DNA from: Nematopogon swammerdamellus
Lineage: Eukaryota > Arthropoda > Insecta > Lepidoptera > Adelidae
Length of the DNA: 64,000 nt
Assembly (NCBI GenBank): GCA_946902875.1
Contig: OX336349.1
Coordinates: 20,607,891-20,671,890, forward strand
Reading direction: 5' to 3'
Positions 56,390-64,000 of this stretch are shown here, piece by piece. Every line of letters begins with the position of its first letter. Positions within the stretch are counted from its first letter, which is position 1. The notes beneath the pieces were generated by a model, which saw nothing but the letters and a program-made list of their open reading frames with translations, did not search any database and was not told the origin of the DNA. A program made the position numbers and the translations under genes.

Positions 56390-56762
56390 TTTTTTTTTAT
56401 GGAAACTGACACGCTTGGCTACATCACCTACAACATCCGTGCGTGATATCAGCCCGTAACACCGGGTGAACTAGGCGCCATGTCAGTGCTATCCTTCATC
56501 TCATGTCGGCTACACTGAACCGAACGGAAAACACGAATTATTTACATAGCCGTTTCGAACAACGTTCCGTTCAGTGCGGTGGCTGCCACCTACCTAGTAC
56601 CTAATGTAAGAAAGAAGAGAAGGGACCTAACAGTTTTACGTGGAATCCGAACCACGGTCATCCTCCAACAGTCGAGCGGTCACCCATCCGAGTACTGATC
56701 GCGCTCAGGGTTGGTTAACAACAGTCGACCGACCGCACCACTGAGCTACCGAGGCTGACATA
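56390..56762 (-). mobile_element. 5S/tRNA SINE, full length
   Basis: T-run to CACTGAGCTACCGAGGCTGA (reverse tRNA-like box A), with the reverse 5S segment at about 56675-56725. Confidence 0.85.
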
Positions 56763-56959
56763 AATGTGCGCGGTGGTGGCGAACGAACGACTTCAGTATC
56801 GTGGAAATGTGGGAACTGCCCCTGAATCGTGGGAGCTAGCTTGCTCTTGCTTTTTCATCAAGCGGAACAAGGATGCTCCGGTTCACGAAAGAGCTTAGGT
56901 CACAGATTACTTAATAGTTACTTCTTAGGTGGCTGCAGTAGCATACCTGAGCGTCAACG

Positions 56960-57233
56960 TACAACGGACCGCTTTGGGGTCAATGACCCACAACCCCTGA
57001 CACAAGGTTCGGTTTCCATCGGTTTTCCAAATCGTTTCTTTGTCGCACCCCTAGGAACTGTCTTCCGGCGAGTGTATTTCCCGAATCGTTTTAACCTGGG
57101 TGTGTGAGACAGCCTAGCAACAGTCCGCAAATCTGCTGGCATGGCACCTAAGTGAGCGTGGTTTCGCGAGGACAGGTGATTTTGCACCATTGGTCTCTCG
57201 GCATAGCCACCCATGTTGGTTTACATAAAAAAA
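56960..57233 (+). mobile_element. LINE C 3' end (best copy)
   Basis: Reads FFVAPLGTVFRRVYFPNRFN in frame, then SLATVRKSAGMAPK, and ends CATAGCCACCCATGTTGGTT + TACATAAAAAAA. CR1/jockey-type polyprotein tail, 5'-truncated. Confidence 0.78.
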
Positions 57234-58032
57234 CCGGCCAAGTGCGAGTCGAACTCGCGCACCGAGGGTCCCGTATCGCCATGTCACGGCCAGCGCTACT
57301 CACGCCATCTAGATGGCGTGTTATGAAATGCTTCATATTAGTTAATGTCATGCTTCATAATCTATTCGGTAGATGGCGCGCGCGCATACACTTTTTGGTT
57401 TCTTCTATGGGAACCCCCGTGTATTTTTTACTTTTTCTTATTTTTATTGTTTGTTGTTATATATATATATATATATTTTTTATGCAATCTGACACGGTTG
57501 GCTACATCACCTACAACGTCCGTGATGTCAGCCCATAACACCGGGTGAACTAGGTGCCATGTCAGTGCTTCCCCCTTTGATCGTGCCGGCTACACTGAAC
57601 TGGTCAGAAAACACAAACTATTTACATAGCCGTTTAGACCGACGTTTCATTCAGTGCGGTGGTACCAACCCGGGCGGGTTAAACCCTACCACGAAGTAAG
57701 ATTAGGAGGGAAGGGACCTACAGTTTTACGAGGAATCCGAACCTCGGTCAGCCTCCAACGGTCAGCGGTCACCCATCCAAGTACTGACCGCACCCAGCGT
57801 TGCTTAACATTCAATAGCGACAGTTGACTGTCTGCACCACTTAGCTATCGAGGCTGACAATCTGACATAGCTTATATCGGCCATAATAACACATTTTTTG
57901 TGAAAATTTCAACGGGCTACCTATTACGGTTCAAGAGATACAGCCCTCGGACAGACGGACGGACGGACATACAGACAGACAGACGGCGTAGGCTTAGTAA
58001 TGTGGTCCCGTACCTGATACGGAACCCTAAAA
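57234..58032 (-). mobile_element. Element T, split by a 5S/tRNA SINE
   Basis: 57234-57475 (ACCGGCCAAGTGCGAGTCGA ... TTTGTTGTTATAT) and 57863-58032 (CTTATATCGGCCATAATAAC ... TACGGAACCCTAA). Confidence 0.7.
57476..57862 (-). mobile_element. 5S/tRNA SINE, full length, nested in element T
   Basis: All landmarks present, ending TTAGCTATCGAGGCTGAC. Very similar to 780-1138; TTATAT flanks both sides. Confidence 0.88.
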
Positions 58033-58344
58033 AGCAAACAACAACTCGGCACGTAGTACCGTATGGGTACTTGATTTTGATGTGTTACTAAAAATTACAG
58101 CTATAGCAACAACTCCTCTCTAACTATGTTCTCCGTGTCCATTCCTCGCGTTTTAGTTTATCAATGCAGTTTTGTTACCTAGGTGCTATATCTACACACG
58201 TGTTTGCCATCTGCAGGCGACTCTATCAACATCCTGCGCAGAGTCGTCGCTATTGCACTTAGCAAACACCGGCGGCGCCCTTCATTCAGCGTCTTTAGTT
58301 CTGCGGGAAATTTCTCTAGGTCCTAGACTAGTCAGTCAGTCAGT

Positions 58345-58735
58345 CAGTCAGCGTGTATGCGACCACTGCTGCACATCCCCTCTCAAATTTTCCTCCAGTC
58401 CTCCCGGCCTTCAGCGGTACGGAACCACTGCTTTCCGCACTTGATGTAGTCGTCCCACCTGGCGGGTGGTCTGTTTTCCTGTCCACGGCTGCCAGTGTAG
58501 GACACGGTTACACCAACGGTGGTGGTCGTCTCTTCGGCTAACGTGCCCAGCCCCCTGCCACTTGAGCTTATCCACCCGGTGTCTAATATCGACTACTTTG
58601 TTGAGTCATCGGCGGATTGGCTCGCTAGGTACGCACCATGTGACGTAACGATACTCCAAGCATGGCTCGCTCCATTGCTCGCTGGGCAACTTTCAACTTT
58701 TGTTTGGGCAAGGCGTCCTAGGACTACCTAGAGCC
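58345..58735 (-). mobile_element. RTE-type LINE C-terminal region, frame-broken
   Basis: Antisense pieces: AQRAMERAMLGVSLRHMV, HPPGGTTTSSAESSGS and ARWDDYIK/WFRTAEGREDW-like order. Preceded by (CAGT)n at 58330. Confidence 0.65.
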
Positions 58736-58902
58736 TGTAATATAAGAAGGAGTCTTTTATAAGGATTATTATAGCGTCGTTGCGCGGGTAAAATCTGCTA
58801 TGTGACCTTTCGCAAATTTGACAGGTGACATAAAAAACTGATTTATTGAAACCTGGTAACAATTAACAAAACGTAACGTATAGATAAAGTATGTAAAAAA
58901 AA

Positions 58903-59236
58903 TTATCTTTTTTTTTTTTTTTTATTTAAACTGACACGGTTGGCTACATCACCTACAACATCCGCGATGTCAGCCCATAACACCGGGTGAACTTGGTGCC
59001 ACGTCAGCCTTCCCTTCGGTCGTGCCGGCTACACTGAACTGGACGGAAAACACAAACTATTTACATAGCCGTTTCGACCGACCTTTCAATCAGTGCGGTG
59101 GTACCAACCCGGGCGGGTTAAACCCTACCACCTAGTAATATAAGAAGGGAGTCATATCCCTTAGTCGCTTTTTACGACATAGACGGGGAGAGATGCAGTG
59201 GGACTATTCTTTTAAAGTACCGGCCCCACACGGTAC
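58903..59236 (-). mobile_element. Head-Y SINE on 5S body
   Basis: Long T-run, TTGGCTACATCACCTACAAC, GGGCGGGTTAAACCCTACCA, AGTACCGGCCCCACACGGTA. Confidence 0.88.
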
Positions 59237-59374
59237 ATTCTATCGATATATTCTATAGATTCTATATACGATATATTATATCTACGAGTATCATTCAAAT
59301 TACAATGCAAACTAGTGTGCAACTAGTAATATAATGTTAATAATGATTTTATATAAATATAATCACATAGCAGG

Positions 59375-59640
59375 TTTGTAGGTCCCTTCCCTTGCCCCTT
59401 ACTAGGTGGTAGGCTCAAATTGTAGCCGACTGGGTTGGTAACACCGTACTGGATGTAAGATGGCCGCAAAGCAGCCTCGGTTGTGTTCTCCTCTAGTCTA
59501 GTATAGCCAGCAATCCAGGGAAGTCTCCGATATGGCACTTACCTTCTCGGAGGTGATATTGGCTGGTCGGAGCCGAGGTCGGAGCATGTGCTTTGGCCCC
59601 TCCGACTCAGCCAACCATAACGGATTACATAAAAAAAAAA
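59375..59640 (+). mobile_element. tRNA SINE, headless
   Basis: From GTAGGTCCCTTCCCTTGCCC to CAGCCAACCATAACGGATTA + CATAAAAAAAAAA, with a short internal GGTCGGAGC duplication. Confidence 0.85.
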
Positions 59641-59856
59641 CAGATTTTACTTGCGCGAAATTAGCACATAGGACAAAAATATGCCAAAAAATTGTTTGCG
59701 GAAAAATCTGCTATCGGCCAAAGTGCCGATACCAGATTTCCCGCATCGAGTTCCTTAGCAGGTCTTACCTACATGGCTGTACCAACGTCTACGATTGCGA
59801 TAGGTAGCCGATAACCGATTTTACCAAACTGTGCGGAATCAAATTCTGAGCACTTG

Positions 59857-60247
59857 TCAGCCTCGATAGCTCAGTGGTGCAGACAGTCGACTGTCGCTAT
59901 TGATGGTTAAGCAACGCTGGGCCGGTCAGTGCTTGGATGGGTGACCGCTCGACCGTTGGAAGCAGACCGTGGTTCGGATTCCACGTAAAACTGTAGGTCC
60001 CTTCCCTTCTTACCTAACTAGGTGGTGGGGTTCAACCCGTCCGGATTGGTACCACCGCACTGAATGAAACGTCGGTCGAAACGGCTATTTAAATAGTTCG
60101 TGCTTTCCGTCCAGTTCAGTGTATCCGACATGAAATGAAGGGAAGCACTGACGTTACGCCTAGCTCACCCGGCGTTGTGGGCTGACATCACGGATGTTGT
60201 AGGTGATGTAGCCAACCGTCGTCTGCACAACTGAGCTATCGAGGCTG
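59857..60247 (+). mobile_element. 5S/tRNA SINE (reference for head), ending in an inverted second head
   Basis: tRNA-like A box TAGCTCAGTGG at 59867-59877, then 5S-like GTTAAGCAACGCTGGGCCGG and TCAGTGCTTGGATGGGTGAC at 59906-59945. Body to TAGCCAACCGT at about 60217, then CAACTGAGCTATCGAGGCTG, the inverse of a second head, at about 60228-60247. Confidence 0.9.
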
Positions 60248-60552
60248 ATGATGGTAGACAGTGGAAGTAGTTAGCTAAAGAGAGAGGCGGGAAATGATCC
60301 AAGGTGTAAAGGCTTCGGAGCGGCGCCCGGCGCATTGTCATACCGGACGTCGACCGCGGCGGGCGACGGGCGTGCGCGCGCGCATACACGCAAACAGTGA
60401 CAACTCTCCAATACCGCGATATTAAAGTGAAAACTTGGAACAAACTACAGTGACGACGATCGAAAGGAGCCGATTCCAGTAGTGTGATAGAAATTGTGAA
60501 TACGCTGTTATAAATTGTTTTGCAAATATCTGGTGAAATTTTTCGACTGAAT
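60248..60552 (+). promoter_or_regulatory. Candidate promoter / first exon with donor at 60553
   Basis: CpG-rich block at about 60310-60390 (GACCGCGGCGGGCGACGGGC), followed by an unrepeated A-rich leader and TTTCGACTGAAT before GTAAGA. TTATAAATTG lies inside. No long frame. Confidence 0.35.
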
Positions 60553-61567
60553 GTAAGAAATTTACAAATATTTCTATTTAATGAAACTGAAAATAAATAA
60601 TAATATTGCAATAAGAAAGTGGAAAAACAAAATACAAATTTATTTATTACATTAAATAGCGTGCAACAACTCGTAAATAAAAGTAAAACGAAACCGTTCC
60701 AACCTAATATAAATAATTTCGAAGTTGACGTAAATATGCTTTAATTAAATACTTCAACTAAAATATAGAACACATATACAGCATTATCAAATTAAAAAAG
60801 TAGTTTTTTGACTTAAAGAATAGTTTTCTTTTTTTTTGGGTTAGATTAATTTATTTCACAAACACAGGATGTTTCAACGGTCACAACATTCATTTCAACA
60901 GGAAATGCTCGTAGTTCTACTTATTTCGAATGCAATCATTTTATATATCTTCTTCAGTTTTCAAGTCTTATTCTTCGGTAGAAAATAAGCCAGCAGCGCC
61001 GTCTTCTAGCCCCACCCATCTGTTTATGTTTCTACGTGTGCCCCGGTTTCTCGTTGAAACTGCGCATATGATGGAGATCTGGATCTGAATAGTTTTCTTA
61101 ATTCTAATTTTAGTGCTAATTATAATTATTTAATCGTCCTACGTAATAATTTCCATATAGAATCGTCTTAATAAGTACATGCATTTAAAGTATATAATAT
61201 TAACGTACCTGTGTACATAATTTTATTAATGTTTTTTATGTTTTTCTACAAAATGTTTTTATATCAAGTTATTTCTTTGCGTTACATATTTATTTGAAAA
61301 AATCTTAAGAACTAGAAATAAAATAAAAATAAAAAAAATCTTATGTTAAATTTACACGCTACAGTTTAAAATCTCTATTTTAATTGTGATGAATATTAAG
61401 AGTTTATTGTAAAGGTGAAAATTAACAGATTTTGAAATCTAGAAAAATGCCACCGTTACTATGTATATAAAATTTTGGAGCGCAATAAAGACATGCATGA
61501 AACATATTACGACATTTTAAAATTATCAGATTGATATCGACTAAGAATTTAATAAGACCAGAACGCG
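60553..61567. other. AT-rich spacer
   Basis: No gene or long repeat. 60850-61080 is slightly richer in G+C but unassigned. Confidence 0.4.
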
Positions 61568-62365
61568 AATTGACCGTGGCACTACCGGTAGTACTATTAG
61601 TGCCACGGTTAAAATTCATTTACCGTAGCACTACTAATTTAATACGGTAGTGCCACGGTTAAAATTCATTTACCGTAGCACTACTGATTTAATTTGATAG
61701 GTTTACTCCTAAAATACGATAATCCAAAACAGTAGCAAGACCCGGGAACGTTTTTTGATTTGATTTGATTTGTATTTTATTTTTCTCGCTAATTCCGGAC
61801 TATTTATTTATTTTCCCACTAGCTCCACTCTTTCATATTTTTGAGTAGGTATCTGGTATATGATTCTTATAAGTCCCAGATCATCACAATTCAAGGAGGA
61901 AACAAAAATGAAAAGTCTTAAAAGGCCATTGATAATTTTAATAGCAATTAAATACTGCGAATTTACTTACAATGCCTTATATATAACAAAAAAATTTACT
62001 AGTAATTAATTTTTGAATTTATTTAACGCAATTTTTCCAGGGCGTGCCCTGTGGTGATTTCGTCATTTATTAATTGCATTTGGATATTTCTTATGTAGTC
62101 ATCATTTATGATTTCACTTTTTTTACGATTACAACTTTTGGCTTTAGTTTTAGAATATGTGTAGCCTTCCAACATATTTAACAGGCGCATCAGAGTTACA
62201 GTGTTCTTATTATCGTATTTTGGGAGTAAACCTATCAAATTAAATCAGTAGTGCTACGGTTAATAAATTTTAACCGTGGCACTACCGCATTAAATTAGTA
62301 GTGCTACGGTAAATAAATTTTAACCGTGGCACTACTAGTAGTGCTACCGGTAGTGCCACGGTCAA
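61568..62365. mobile_element. Element with about 155-bp TIRs made of nested palindromes
   Basis: Both ends begin TTGACCGTGGCACTACCGGT in inverse orientation. The TIRs continue through two rounds of GTGCCACGGTTAAAAT / CCGTAGCACTAC and end in TTTGATAGGTTTACTCC. CGCG flanks both sides. The interior has a 71-aa minus frame at 62023-62238 with no recognised domain. Confidence 0.88.
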
Positions 62366-63470
62366 CGCGCCGACCAGAAATCGTTTCGCTCAAAAGAGCG
62401 CCGTCCCAAAGGTAGGATTCATAGATTCAGATGTTTATTTCGCCATATAGAACACACAACATTAAAACAATATTTCATTGAGACATAACGCATATACAGA
62501 ATGGTTCGTCATCTCTTAAAAAATTGTGCGTGCTTCACACAGCATCACAAACTCTGTATTCGTACAAACTAAAAAGAAAAATGGTCAAAACAATAAGACT
62601 TTACATTCAAAATATTCCAACGAAACTATTGAAAGAAAGAAAGAAAGAAAGAAAGAAAAACATTTATTCAGCTAAAACTATAAAATAACAACAAGATTAA
62701 AAAAACATTTTTTTTAGCTGAAACGGAGCAGACACCGCACGATGCAAAAACTAACAAGTAGGTAGTTGTGGCTGGTTTTAAGTCTGCCACCCTTACATTA
62801 CTACACAAACAAACAATTTAGACAAACAACAAAAACAAAATATAAACACAAAAATCTTTAAAAACATTATGGTACATACAATCATAAACACCGAACATAC
62901 GACTTTTACAAAACCACAAGTTGAATTGTTTACACTCGCAGATACCTATTAGGAAGTAATTCCATGTTGTAATTCCACAGTCGCGGTCGTGGGCCGTTGC
63001 GTTTCTTGTGTCACAAACTTCACGTTTTATTGTTACCGCGTCTATATAACCTTCGCAGGCACCATTATCGATAAGCTCAGTTGCCGTAAACTCACAGAGA
63101 AGCCAAAGGTTAGATTCAGGATCAGATATTTAATTCGCCATAAAGAACTCACAACATTATCAATATTTCATTGAGACATATATGCATATTCAGTATGGTT
63201 TGTCATCATTTTTGTTTGTTCAGCAATTCAATCTATGAGGTAATCTACCGGGTAAGAAACTTTTTTGATATAGAACTTACTAAGTTTAATTACGTTAAAT
63301 AATACATACTACGAATATATAATATAAGAAAAAAAAAAGTCGATATATCCATAAAAAAAGATAATAAAATATAAAGAACATAGGGTTCAGTCAAGTCATT
63401 AATGAAGGTTTAGTTTAGGTACTTATACATATAAAAATACAAAAAAAAATTACTTAACTTGTAAAATGGA
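62366..63470. repeat. AT-rich DNA with a 100-bp direct repeat and (AAAG)n
   Basis: TATTTCATTGAGACATA... occurs in a block at about 62410-62515 and again at 63105-63215. (GAAA)n at 62632-62660. No gene seen. Confidence 0.6.
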
Positions 63471-64000
63471 AATATTTTCAGCTGACTATGAAACACATTT
63501 AACACGTCAAGTAATTAATAAAGGTTTAGTTTATACATATAAACAATTAATTTGAATCATCGTAGTCGGCAAAATTTTTATTTACAATACGAAAAAAAAA
63601 TCGTACAATAGAATAGAAATGTTTTATTGCACACGAAAACACAAACAGAGATACAGAAGACAGAAGATAACATACAGAAGAGCAATAGAAATTAACAATA
63701 CTTCACACAGAAACAAGAGAACAGACAGTTAGCATGCAAATACGGACTTGTGAAATTGATTGTCTAAGAGAAATATTTTCAGCTGACCCTGGAACATATT
63801 TAAGAAGTCAAGTCATTAATAAACGTTTAGTTTATACATATAAACAATTAATTTGAATCATTGAAGTCAGCAAAATTTTTAATTGCAATACGAAAAAATT
63901 ATTCGCTTAAAGAGAAATATTTTCAGCTAACTCTGGAACGCATATAATGCAATCGAGAGTAAAATGTGGTATTTTTTATGGAAACTGAACTATGGCTCCT
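63471..64000. repeat. Spaced direct repeats around a LINE-tail fragment
   Basis: AAATATTTTCAGCTGAC and GTTTAGTTTATACATATAAA recur at 63470-63590, 63770-63890 and partly at 63920. 63605-63760 (AGAATAGAAATGTTTTATTG) is an antisense LINE 3' UTR inserted between them. The last 30 bases begin another SINE-like TTTTATGGAAACTGAAC. Confidence 0.55.

Noticed and set aside
59906..59948. 5S rRNA gene
   Set aside because: Only the internal control region is present, fused to a tRNA-like part and a SINE body.

Overview
This window reads as intergenic and intronic nuclear DNA from an insect, most likely a moth or butterfly. Three things suggest this: intron-split genes with GT/AG splice sites, a phosphodiesterase whose exons look like insect Pde11, and a dense set of interspersed repeats of types I associate with Lepidoptera. 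The order is inferred, not proven. I see no operons, ribosome binding sites, CRISPR arrays or bacterial features.

Region 1 (458-7223, + strand) holds the only gene I can assign firmly: the 3' half of a class I cyclic-nucleotide phosphodiesterase, Pde11-like. It has six exons that splice in frame (1194 nt, 397 codons plus stop) and carry a complete catalytic domain. The 5' exons, which should encode the GAF domains, lie to the left of the window. The introns contain SINE and LINE fragments and a seven-unit 32-bp minisatellite. The 3' UTR follows 7223.

Region 2 (about 7.2-64 kb) is repeat-dominated. Firm coding sequence is absent, but there are hints of at least one further + strand gene: a possible 5' exon ending in a donor at 19580, a 55-bp exon-like segment at 25988-26042, and two more promoter-like, donor-terminated segments ending at 56323 and 60552. 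These could be alternative first exons of a large gene continuing to the right; this is inference.

The repeats form a coherent system. Three SINE architectures recur. One has a tRNA-like box A joined to a 5S-rRNA-like promoter segment. One has a tRNA-like head with A and B boxes. One has a third head ('head Y') of unknown origin. Head Y occurs on two different bodies, so heads and bodies have been exchanged. The 5S/tRNA SINE, the tRNA SINE and a LINE tail (called LINE C here) end in the same short 3' motif. The second head-Y SINE ends like an RTE-type LINE tail, in (ATGT)n. This suggests two SINE-LINE partnerships.

DNA elements with visible terminal inverted repeats (TIRs) and, in several cases, target-site duplications (TSDs) are also common: hAT-like elements with perfect 8-bp TSDs at 18439-18649, 22617-23817 and 22700-23030, an element with about 155-bp TIRs at 61568-62365, and several smaller MITE-like hairpins. 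Many insertions are nested, so relative ages can be read off. Tandem repeats include a 27-bp minisatellite of about 1.1 kb, the 32-bp one, a drifting 7-bp array, and three poly-C runs. Family names (LINE C, D, E, head Y, element T) are local labels for this window, not database names.
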